From the NCBI RefSeq assembly GCF_012927325.1, contig NZ_JABBGI010000012.1, forward strand, positions 90,254 through 154,253: a DNA stretch of 64,000 bases. The letters are read 5' to 3'. Every line of letters begins with the position of its first letter. Position 1 is the first letter of the stretch. This document shows, piece after piece, positions 1 to 7,321 of the stretch. The position numbers and the translations under genes were made by a program. Below the pieces are notes generated by a model, which ran no database searches, was not told where the DNA came from, and was given only the letters and a program-made list of their open reading frames with translations. This DNA is from Chryseobacterium antibioticum (GTDB lineage Bacteria > Bacteroidota > Bacteroidia > Flavobacteriales > Weeksellaceae).

Positions 1-360
1 ATCGTAGGATTCCACAAGGATAATTCAACGGCATACAAACCTTATAAAATTTCGGCAGAATCTAAGAAAGTTCTTGCTGATCTCACCAAAAATCAAAACG
101 TTATTTTAAATGTTTTCGGAAGTGCTTACGCTTTAAAAGATATTGATATTTCAAAAGTATCTACAGTCCTTGTCTCTTATGAAAATAATGATGATTCAAT
201 GGCCGCTGCAGCAAATGCTCTGAACGGAAAAACAAAAATATGGGGCAGGCTGCCCGTTCTGGTTAATGACCAGCTGAAAGCAGGAATGGGAATCGATAAG
301 GTTCCGGCTTCTGCTTCTCATGTGAACACAACAGTTTTTACAACATCAAAACAACAATAA
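1..360 (+). CDS. C-terminal fragment, probable glycoside hydrolase family 3 (NagZ-like) protein
   Basis: An open frame enters from the left edge and ends at TAA 358-360, giving 119 residues. The fragment looks like the C-terminal alpha/beta domain that follows the catalytic barrel in Bacteroidota GH3 beta-N-acetylhexosaminidases: a segment reading VLVSYENND, then WGRLPVLVND and GMGIDKVP near the end, the usual GH3 'G-x-LPV ... G-x-G-x-D' finish. GH3 NagZ enzymes remove N-acetylglucosamine from muropeptides. The catalytic part lies outside the window, so the assignment rests on the tail alone. The stop is only 4 nt before bshA, so the two genes are probably co-transcribed. Confidence 0.5.
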   Translation: MVGFHKDNSTAYKPYKISAESKKVLADLTKNQNVILNVFGSAYALKDIDISKVSTVLVSYENNDDSMAAAANALNGKTKIWGRLPVLVNDQLKAGMGIDKVPASASHVNTTVFTTSKQQ

Positions 361-364
361 TCTA

Positions 365-1513
365 ATGAAAATAGGCATACTTTGCTATCCAACATACGGA
401 GGAAGCGGAATCGTAGCAACAGAACTGGGAATGTCTCTGGCCAACAAAGGCTATGAAGTTCACTTTATAAGTTCTGCGCTCCCTGCAAGACTAGACATTA
501 CCAACCCGAATATTTTTTTTCACAGGGTGAATGTACAGACCTATCCGCTTTTCCAGTATCAGCCTTATGATATTGCGCTAAGTTCGATGATTTACCGTGT
601 TGTCAATCTATATAAGCTTGATCTGCTACACGCTCACTACGCCATTCCATACGCGTACGCTGCGTTTACAGCTAAACAGATGCTGAAGGAGGACAATAAT
701 GACGTTCCACTGGTTACTACCCTTCACGGAACCGATATTACCCTTGTAGGACAGCACCCAAGTTATAAGCACGCTGTTGAGTTTTCAATCAACCAGTCTG
801 ATGCGATCACTTCGGTTTCCCAAAGTCTGAAAAAAGATACGCTGCAGTTTTTCAATATTAAAAAAGAAATCCAGGTGATTACCAATTTTATTGATAATTC
901 TGAATTTGATGACTGTACGGAATGTCAGAGAACACAGTTTGCGAATCCGGACGAGAAAATTTTGATCCACGTATCTAACCTTCGTCCTGTAAAACGTGTA
1001 GATGAAGTTTTGCAAATCTTCAAAAGCGTTGAGAAAAAAGTAAAATCAAAACTGATCATCATCGGTGAAGGACCGGATATGGAAAAGGTGAACCAGTTTC
1101 TGGAGGAAAATCCTGAACTTATTTCAAAGATCCGTCTGTTAGGAAAAGTAAATGATCTGTATAAGATCTTACAGCTGTCTGATGTCTTTTTACTTCCTTC
1201 CGAACAGGAAAGTTTCGGATTGGCAGCTCTTGAAGCTATGGCGGCTTACACTCCGGTAATCAGCTCCAATGCAGGTGGAATTCCCGAAGTGAATATCCAG
1301 GGAGAAACAGGATTCTTGGCTGAGATCGGAAATGTAGAAGCAATGAGTAATTACACGATCAAATTATTGAGCAATGACGAGCTTTTAGCGACTATGAAAA
1401 AGAACGCGAAAGAACAGGCTATCAAATTTGACCTGAAAAACATTCTTCCTATCTACGAGGAAATGTACAGAACAACGATAGAAAACTTCAATAAGCAACT
1501 GACGAAAGCGTAA
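365..1513 (+). CDS. bshA: N-acetyl-alpha-D-glucosaminyl L-malate synthase BshA
   Basis: A 382-residue GT-B glycosyltransferase, full length for the family. BshA transfers GlcNAc from UDP-GlcNAc to L-malate, the first step of bacillithiol (low-molecular-weight thiol) synthesis, in the cytoplasm. The N-terminus MKIGILCYPTYGGSGIVATE is the glycine-rich family signature; LHGTDITL follows at about residue 120. The C-terminal half has ILIHVSNLRPVKR and the retaining GT4 motif EQESFGLAALEAMA near residue 280, which binds the nucleotide sugar. The ATG lies 4 nt after the preceding stop, and a strong hairpin terminator follows at 1573. No other bsh gene is visible in the window. Confidence 0.93.
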   Translation: MKIGILCYPTYGGSGIVATELGMSLANKGYEVHFISSALPARLDITNPNIFFHRVNVQTYPLFQYQPYDIALSSMIYRVVNLYKLDLLHAHYAIPYAYAAFTAKQMLKEDNNDVPLVTTLHGTDITLVGQHPSYKHAVEFSINQSDAITSVSQSLKKDTLQFFNIKKEIQVITNFIDNSEFDDCTECQRTQFANPDEKILIHVSNLRPVKRVDEVLQIFKSVEKKVKSKLIIIGEGPDMEKVNQFLEENPELISKIRLLGKVNDLYKILQLSDVFLLPSEQESFGLAALEAMAAYTPVISSNAGGIPEVNIQGETGFLAEIGNVEAMSNYTIKLLSNDELLATMKKNAKEQAIKFDLKNILPIYEEMYRTTIENFNKQLTKA

Positions 1514-1572
1514 CGAATATCTTTTAGGAAATCAATGATTTAACTGCTTTAATAAGCAAACACATATACTCT

Positions 1573-1612
1573 AATGCCTTCCATATATTGATGGAGGGCA
1601 TTTTATTTTTTA
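1573..1612 (+). terminator. Rho-independent terminator after bshA
   Basis: A 12-bp stem (AATGCCTTCCAT at 1573-1584 with ATGGAGGGCATT at 1591-1602, one G-T wobble) closes a 6-nt loop and runs into a T-rich tract (TTATTTTTT). It lies 60 nt after the bshA stop on the same strand. Confidence 0.8.
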
Positions 1613-1767
1613 AAGCAAAAAAGCAATAAAAGTGAAAGAACAGAACGTAAATTTCCATTGTATAAACTGCGTTTCTATCTATATAAGATTGTGTAGTACA
1701 GAGCTGGAAAATCTTAGTATGGAGGTGGTAGAAGTATAGAATTTCTACTATATTTATCTTCACACTT

Positions 1768-3039
1768 ATGACAGAAAAATTGCTTCAATATCTTTGGAAC
1801 TATAAAGTTTTCAAACATTTTGACTTCAGGGATATTGAAGGCAACGCTGTTGAAATTCTAAACTTCGGAAAATGGAATACAAATGCAGGACCTGATTTTC
1901 TGGATGCAAAAATCAAAACCAAAGATCTGGTCATTGCCGGAAATATTGAACTGCACGTTCGCACCTCCGACTGGATTTTCCACAACCATTCCCAGGACCC
2001 CAATTACCAAAACATTATTCTGCACGTTGTCTATCAAAATGATGCAGAGATTGATGACCTTATCCGCAAAAATGTTCCGACTCTGGAGCTGAAGGATCAT
2101 ATTGATCAAAATATTCTCTGGAAATACGAAAAATTAATCAACGGAACCCAATTTATTCCCTGCGAGAATATTTTTGATCCCGATAAAATCCCGGTTAATT
2201 TTCATGAAGCTACGATCATTAAAAAGCTGGATGAAAAGTCTCAGGAATTCGAAAAAAACCTAGAATTTCACAAGAATGATTTCGAGGCCGTTCTTTTTCA
2301 CAGCCTCTCCTACTCTTTCGGATTAAAAGTAAATGCCCCTATTTTCAGGCTTATCGCAGAATCTGTTGATTTCAAAGTCATCAACAGAATCCGTCAGAAC
2401 GAATCGCAGCTGGAAGCGCTTCTTTTTGGCATTTCAGGATGGCTGGAAGATCCCAAAGACGGGCAGATGATGATCTGGAAAAGAGAGTTTGATTTTCTCC
2501 GAAAAAAGTTCAGTATTCCGGATCTGAAATTTCATCCGAAGTTTCTGAGACTGCGGCCGCCTAATTTCCCAACGGTTCGTCTTTCTCAGCTGGCAGATCT
2601 TTATCACAGACATCAGAATTTATTTTCAAAGATCATCAAAGCTGATCATATCAATGAATTGTATGACGTTTTTGCCCCCGTAAAAGCTTCGGACTATTGG
2701 GATTTTCACTTTAATTTCGGAACCCTTTCAAAATTTCAGCCTAAAACATTAAGTAGGGATTTTATTGAACTAGTCATCCTGAATACGGTACTTCCTCTAA
2801 AATATACCTACCATAAATACCATCGTGAAGAAATTACTGATGAAATTCTGGAATTTTACAAAAATACCCCAGCTGAAAAAAATTCTATTATTTCCGGATG
2901 GAAGAAAATGGGCTTGAATGTCAAAAATGCATTGGAAAGCCAGAGTCTGATTTATCACTATAAAACCTCGTGTGAAGAAAAAAATTGCTTAAATTGCGGT
3001 ATTGGATTTAAACTTTTAAAAGAATCTTCAAATGTTTGA
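1768..3039 (+). CDS. DUF2851 family protein
   Basis: 423 residues, matching by eye the DUF2851 family that is common and single-copy in Bacteroidota. Recognisable parts are MTEKLLQYLWNYKVF at the start, EILNFGKWNTNAGPDFLDAK (about residues 29-48), GNIELHVRTSDW, and a Cys pair CEEKNCLNCGIGFK near the C-terminus that could bind a metal. No signal peptide or membrane segment, so probably cytoplasmic. The molecular function is unknown. The gene overlaps the next gene by 8 nt, so the two are likely translationally coupled. Confidence 0.85.
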   Translation: MTEKLLQYLWNYKVFKHFDFRDIEGNAVEILNFGKWNTNAGPDFLDAKIKTKDLVIAGNIELHVRTSDWIFHNHSQDPNYQNIILHVVYQNDAEIDDLIRKNVPTLELKDHIDQNILWKYEKLINGTQFIPCENIFDPDKIPVNFHEATIIKKLDEKSQEFEKNLEFHKNDFEAVLFHSLSYSFGLKVNAPIFRLIAESVDFKVINRIRQNESQLEALLFGISGWLEDPKDGQMMIWKREFDFLRKKFSIPDLKFHPKFLRLRPPNFPTVRLSQLADLYHRHQNLFSKIIKADHINELYDVFAPVKASDYWDFHFNFGTLSKFQPKTLSRDFIELVILNTVLPLKYTYHKYHREEITDEILEFYKNTPAEKNSIISGWKKMGLNVKNALESQSLIYHYKTSCEEKNCLNCGIGFKLLKESSNV

Positions 3040-3253
3040 TAATATCCGCCATAAGATGGAAAGAGAATGGTTCGGTGTTCTCACGAGAACCGGAGCCAAA
3101 CTAGGGATCCCTGTATCTAAATTAAGGGTCTTCTTTATCTATTCTACTTTTGCAACAGCAGGTTTCTTCTTTTTGATCTATCTGGGACTGGCGTTCACAC
3201 TCTGGATCAAAGATATTTTCATTACAAGAAGACCCAGTGTTTTTGATTTATAA
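3032..3253 (+). CDS. PspC domain protein, small membrane protein
   Basis: A 73-residue protein with the PspC layout: an amphipathic N-terminus, then the LAKKLGI-like segment GAKLGIPVSKLRVFFIY, then one hydrophobic segment (about residues 38-60) that should span the inner membrane. In Enterobacteria PspC belongs to the phage-shock envelope-stress system; in Bacteroidota such short stand-alone PspC proteins sit beside DUF2851 and have no tested role. It starts inside the DUF2851 gene (8-nt overlap). Confidence 0.8.
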   Translation: MFDNIRHKMEREWFGVLTRTGAKLGIPVSKLRVFFIYSTFATAGFFFLIYLGLAFTLWIKDIFITRRPSVFDL

Positions 3254-3255
3254 TT

Positions 3256-3768
3256 ATGGAATTTTTACCGATTACGTCTCCCGAAGATTATAGAGTACAG
3301 GAAATCTATAAGTCTTACTCCAGCACTTTCCCCGAAGATGAGCAAAGGGACTGAAAACAATTTACTGCTCTATTTTCAAACCCTCATGTGAAGGTAATAT
3401 CTGTATTGCATGAGTCTCAGAGTATAGGATATCTTATCATCTGGGAATTGAGTTCTTATGTTTTTGTAGAGCATTTTGAAGTTTTTGAGACATTCAGAAG
3501 TCAAAAACTGGGATCGCATATTACAGGATATCTGTTTGAAAATTACCCGAGGATTATCCTGGAAATAGAACCGGATCATTTGGGTGATGATGCCAAAAGA
3601 CGGTATTCTTTCTATCAAAAAAACGGATTCACCCTGATTGACGAAATGTATGTACAGCCGAGTTATGGTGAAGGAAAAAAGTCTTTGGATCTTTGGCTGC
3701 TGGCCAATTACACGCCTGAAAATCTAAAGAGTGTCAAAGAGGAAATTTATGATATCGTATATCACTAA
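3256..3768 (+). pseudogene. GNAT N-acetyltransferase interrupted by an in-frame TGA
   Basis: Read from ATG 3256, two nt after the pspC stop, the frame would give 170 residues, but codon 33 (3352-3354) is TGA. The same frame continues without another stop to 3768. The flanking residues read FPEDEQRD-stop-KQFTALF, where a Trp codon (TGG) would fit, so one G-to-A change explains the break. The downstream part has GNAT features: beta-strands GYLIIWEL and VEHFEVFETFRSQKLGSHI (acetyl-CoA loop region), then YSFYQKNGF. A GTG at 3388 could start a truncated 126-residue product, but that would lack the first strand and helices. A sequencing error is the other explanation. Confidence 0.8.
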
Positions 3769-3773
3769 AATAT

Positions 3774-3810
3774 AAAAACCGCCGGAAGATTCCAGCGGTT
3801 TTATTTTTTT
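3774..3810 (+). terminator. Hairpin terminator after the GNAT gene
   Basis: AAAACCGC (3775-3782) pairs with GCGGTTTT (3795-3802) and is followed by ATTTTTTT. It starts 6 nt after the acetyltransferase stop and ends the bshA-side plus-strand transcripts. Confidence 0.75.
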
Positions 3811-3865
3811 CTGCCCCGTAAGATTTTTGATCTGCAATTATCAATGGATAATAACTATTTATTGT

Positions 3866-3930
3866 TTTTTAAATCTGTGTAATCTGCGGGAAAATAATAT
3901 TTATTCCCACTAATTTCACGGACTTCAAAG
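3866..3930. repeat. Copy of a dispersed AATCTGTGTAATCTGCGGG-type repeat
   Basis: The intergenic stretch carries AATCTGTGTAATCTGCGGG (3872-3890), then an AT-rich spacer with GGGAA and TTCCC facing each other, then TTTCACGGAC. Similar phrases recur in intergenic DNA of Chryseobacterium and Flavobacterium genomes (general recollection). A related, strongly palindromic copy lies at 31673-31742 in this window. No coding content. Confidence 0.4.
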
Positions 3931-3938
3931 ATCAACTT

Positions 3939-4673
3939 TTAATTAACTTCGTATTCCAGTTTTATGGTAATATTTGCTTCTTTTTCTTTGGAAGAAGTAT
4001 TGAATGTTCCGCCATAGGAATAGTCTTCATTGGAATTAGGTTCCGTGATCTGAATCACCCCCATTGTCGCTTTTTTAAGACTTCCCAGACTGCTTCCTGA
4101 ATTCTCAGCAATTTTCTCAGCTCTTTCTTTAGCATCCTTTGTTGCACCGGCAATCATTTCCTGTTTTACCGTTGCTAATTTAGTATAAAAATAAGATGGC
4201 GCTGAAGAGGTGAACTCGATACCACGGTTGATGATTTCTGTAATATTTCTGGAAAGATTCTCGATCTTTACCACTTCCTTACTTTCAATGGACACTTTTT
4301 GAGTAAGGTTGTATCCCGAAAATTCTCCCTGTACATAATTTCCATTGGAGTCGTTATAGCTTCTAAACTGCTTCTGGATATCTACCGAAGAAAATACAAT
4401 CTCACTCTGTTTGATCCCTTTTGACACAAGATAATCATTGATGACCTTTCTGTCTATCGCTAACTCATCATAAGCTGCTTTTAAATCGGAGTTGTTTTTG
4501 GAAAAACTTCCTGACCAGGTGATCAGGTCTGAAGTAAACTGTTTTGTGCCCAATCCGGTTACAGAAATCGTATTTTCAGATTTATTTCTGTTTTTAATGG
4601 CATTTCCTAAAAAGCCGAGGCCGAGGACGAATCCCAGTGCTCCGACTGCTACTGCAATAATATTTTTATTCAT
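3939..4673 (-). CDS. SIMPL domain (DUF541) protein, membrane-anchored
   Basis: A 244-residue protein with one N-terminal hydrophobic segment (about residues 5-22) and an extracytoplasmic SIMPL/DUF541 domain: ENTISVTGLGTKQFTSDLITW opens it, VKIENLSRNITEIINRGIEF and AKERAEKIAENSGSSLGSLK are the family's helical segments, and it closes with NITIKLEYEV. SIMPL proteins (BP26-like) form periplasmic or outer-membrane oligomers of uncertain role. It is a single-gene unit, convergent with the plus-strand block on its left. Confidence 0.85.
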   Translation of the reverse strand: MNKNIIAVAVGALGFVLGLGFLGNAIKNRNKSENTISVTGLGTKQFTSDLITWSGSFSKNNSDLKAAYDELAIDRKVINDYLVSKGIKQSEIVFSSVDIQKQFRSYNDSNGNYVQGEFSGYNLTQKVSIESKEVVKIENLSRNITEIINRGIEFTSSAPSYFYTKLATVKQEMIAGATKDAKERAEKIAENSGSSLGSLKKATMGVIQITEPNSNEDYSYGGTFNTSSKEKEANITIKLEYEVN

Positions 4674-4746
4674 AAAAAATGTGATCTGATTGATTCTGTC
4701 TAGCAGTACATCAATTTCTATTCCGATTTTTAAGAATTCTTTAACA

Positions 4747-5535
4747 TTATTCCTGCTTTTTCTGCTGTTTTAATCTTTCGAGATAGACAGGCATTGTTTC
4801 CTCCATTCTGAGTAATGCTCCTGACAGGTTTTTGGCCTTCACATAAGTTCTTACCTGAGGTTTAGCCTCAAAAGAATATTGTATAAATTCAGAAATACGC
4901 TCTTCAGGAATTCCTGCTTGCGTAAAGTATTCGTTATCTACTCTGTTTCGCACCCACATAATATGTTCCTGGAGATCATCATACCTGTATTGACGTTTCT
5001 GTCTCCTTGCTTTCCCACTGATCAGATCATAGGCACCCTGCACATCCAGTGAACCTAGAAGTATGGGCAGAAGGACTTGCTTCACCTCGGCAGGTTTTTC
5101 CCGCATCTTTCCAACAGGTTGCGGCAGACCTACCGCCTGTTGTACAATTTCCCCTTTATCTACTTTTCCGGCCAACCGTGAATCGGTTTCCAGATCACCG
5201 GTTGGTTTTTTTACGATTTTCACTTCTCCAACGTCTGTGGGTATTGGGATCAGGGTGACCATCAGCTGAGCATTGAATCCACCGGCAGGAACCCTCGCAG
5301 AAACTCTGCTGAAATAGGCCTTCACAAACCTCAGCTCATCATTGGGAGAAGCTTCAATGGAAAACATCCCCATAAAATCGGACGATACTTTCTGGTCGGT
5401 AGACATATTGATGATAACGACAGAGCTTAAGTTTTCACCGCTGTCATCTACGATACGCCCGGTTACAGTTTGTTGAGCAAAGACATTCATGAACGGAAAA
5501 ACAAGAAAAAAAATAATTTTCTTCCACTGAGCCAT
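4747..5535 (-). CDS. Secreted carboxypeptidase-regulatory-like domain protein (paralogue 1 of 3)
   Basis: 262 residues if started at the ATG at 5535, which places a clean signal peptide (MAQWKKIIFFLVFPFMNVFA) first; an ATG at 5562 would add nine residues. The N-terminal domain of about 90 residues is the beta-sandwich found at the front of TonB-dependent receptors (TVTGRIVDDSGENLSSVVII ... DELRFVKAYFSRV). The C-terminal half is a helical region unique to this set. The DELRFVK motif, an EVKI..KPTGDLE-type linker and the helical tail recur in the next two genes, so the three arose by tandem duplication. Function unknown. Confidence 0.72.
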   Translation of the reverse strand: MAQWKKIIFFLVFPFMNVFAQQTVTGRIVDDSGENLSSVVIINMSTDQKVSSDFMGMFSIEASPNDELRFVKAYFSRVSARVPAGGFNAQLMVTLIPIPTDVGEVKIVKKPTGDLETDSRLAGKVDKGEIVQQAVGLPQPVGKMREKPAEVKQVLLPILLGSLDVQGAYDLISGKARRQKRQYRYDDLQEHIMWVRNRVDNEYFTQAGIPEERISEFIQYSFEAKPQVRTYVKAKNLSGALLRMEETMPVYLERLKQQKKQE

Positions 5536-5578
5536 CCCGATATTTCCGCATACAAAATTCATTTCTATTCGTTAAAAA

Positions 5579-6385
5579 TTAAAGATTATCCAACTTACGG
5601 GTTTTCCTATACTCTGCAAAAGCTACTCTTAATTCATATTCCACCACATCAATCTTAAAGTTCTTTCTGAATTTTTTCGCCATGGTTCGGGTATCATTGG
5701 CATAGAGAAGAAACTGATCAATCTGTTCTTCACCCATTCCATATTTTGTAAGGAAGGTCAAATCAGCTTCCTGCTTGACTTTCTTGATAAAATCCTGTGT
5801 TTCTGTAAAATTGGCTTTGGTAATTTTAAGTTCTGTCGCTTTTTTGAACAGGCCTACAGCCGCATCTAAAACCCCTAAAATACTTACCTGACCAGCACCA
5901 TAATCCTGTTTAAAAGATTTTGAAATCGTATTATCCGGTAAAGCCTCATTCATCGGACTTTTCATATACTCATCCAATTCTGACCTTAAAGAAACCACTT
6001 TTCTGGATTCATTAAGATGTTTGTTGTCTCTTTCCAGATTTCCTGTCGGCTTGTAGGTAATTTTCACTTCAGGGATCTCTATTTCTACTTTTTCAAGGCT
6101 TACCATTAAAGGAGAATTGAAATTTTCTTTTCCCATTTTCTTGTCCATACGGTAATACCCCTCTTTCACAAATCTGAGTTCATCATTTTCTGATGCTTCA
6201 ATACTAAACTTTCCCGAAGCATCACTCAGGGTACTTTTTTGGTTGGAAACATTAATGATTAAAACCGGGTTGATATTAGACTTGCCGTTATCTGTAACGA
6301 TTCCGGTTGCCTGCTGCTGGGAAAAAAATTCTGCGGATATAAAAAGCGGAACTGTATAAAGACTTTGTTTAATGTAAGTTCTCAT
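5579..6385 (-). CDS. Secreted carboxypeptidase-regulatory-like domain protein (paralogue 2 of 3)
   Basis: 268 residues. Begins MRTYIKQSLYTVPLFISAEF, a signal-peptide-like stretch, followed by QQATGIVTDNGKSNINPVLI and the shared DELRFVKEGYYRM motif near residue 75. A linker IPEVKITYKPTGNLERDNK leads into an alpha-helical C-terminal half. It lies between its two paralogues, 43 nt from the start chosen for paralogue 1 and 6 nt from paralogue 3, so the three are very probably one operon. No catalytic residues are recognisable. Confidence 0.72.
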   Translation of the reverse strand: MRTYIKQSLYTVPLFISAEFFSQQQATGIVTDNGKSNINPVLIINVSNQKSTLSDASGKFSIEASENDELRFVKEGYYRMDKKMGKENFNSPLMVSLEKVEIEIPEVKITYKPTGNLERDNKHLNESRKVVSLRSELDEYMKSPMNEALPDNTISKSFKQDYGAGQVSILGVLDAAVGLFKKATELKITKANFTETQDFIKKVKQEADLTFLTKYGMGEEQIDQFLLYANDTRTMAKKFRKNFKIDVVEYELRVAFAEYRKTRKLDNL

Positions 6386-6391
6386 TGGTGT

Positions 6392-7138
6392 TTATCTTTG
6401 AGTTTGTGGAGCACGGTAAGAGGAAATTCTTGTCAGTACAAACCTTTGAAATCTGCTCAGATCTGCATCGCTGCAAAAGCCATACTTCAGAATTCTTTGC
6501 CTTTCGAAACCTCCGGCCAAGACGTAACCGATAAAATGTTCGATCTGAGGTTTTCCTATTTTCAAATAAATAAAATATTCATCACCAAGTGCCGAATGCA
6601 GATAATTGATGAGATCAACATCATCCCACTTGTTTTTTACTTTCCCAATATAGAACCCCTGCCCTTTCGGTTGTACAAATTCTCCCGGTTTTGCTGCAAG
6701 AATCCTAGGATCTGATTTCTGAGCGATATACCTATCGATATCTTTGATCAGCTTATCCACTTTTTTCGGCCGGTTAAGATTTTTTGTATCAATTTTAAGA
6801 TCACCGGTAAGCCCCTTCTTGATTTCCACTTCGGGAATTAATATGGTGGCTCTTCCCAGAGTAACATTTAAGGGAGATTCTATATTTTCTTTGGAAACTT
6901 TTTTAACGATGCGTTCATAGCCGGCCTTTACAAAACGGAGCTCATCGCCTGCCCTTCCGGACACCATAAAGTGCCCGTCTCTGTTCGTGACTACTCTTTC
7001 GTCCGTTCTGATATTAATTACCGTTACATCTGGAATTTCCGCATTGTCTTCAGAAATTATTTTCCCGAAAATATAATTCTGGGCATTGGTGTGAATGAAA
7101 AAAAAGGTGGTTAAAAAAAAGAGTAGTTTAAGTTTCAC
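6392..7138 (-). CDS. Secreted carboxypeptidase-regulatory-like domain protein (paralogue 3 of 3)
   Basis: 248 residues from the GTG at 7138, which begins directly with a signal peptide (VKLKLLFFLTTFFFIHTNAQ); a TTG at 7159 would add seven residues. The regulatory-like domain runs to about residue 100 with DELRFVKAGYERIVKKVSKE, then IPEVEIKKGLTGDLKIDTKN and a helical C-terminal half. It is probably the first gene of the three-gene unit. Secreted or periplasmic; role unknown. Confidence 0.7.
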   Translation of the reverse strand: MKLKLLFFLTTFFFIHTNAQNYIFGKIISEDNAEIPDVTVINIRTDERVVTNRDGHFMVSGRAGDELRFVKAGYERIVKKVSKENIESPLNVTLGRATILIPEVEIKKGLTGDLKIDTKNLNRPKKVDKLIKDIDRYIAQKSDPRILAAKPGEFVQPKGQGFYIGKVKNKWDDVDLINYLHSALGDEYFIYLKIGKPQIEHFIGYVLAGGFERQRILKYGFCSDADLSRFQRFVLTRISSYRAPQTQR

Positions 7139-7321
7139 GGACAGTTTTTTATAAAGCAAATCTAAAATTATTTTTAAAGAAAATGGTAAGTTTAACCACA
7201 GTTAACGCGTTTTGGGATTTCTTTTTGATTTTTGCTCATGAAACTGTTAAATCACCGCCCGGAATTGTTAAAATTTCACTTAAAATTTAGCTAACTTGCA
7301 GTCTCAATTCTAAATTCAGCA

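Noticed and set aside
3388..3768. Functional 126-residue acetyltransferase from GTG 3388
   Set aside because: It would lack the N-terminal part of the fold; the full frame with one TGA explains the locus better.
6365..6715. 116-codon plus-strand frame
   Set aside because: Antisense to paralogue 3 of the secreted protein set; cysteine-rich nonsense composition.
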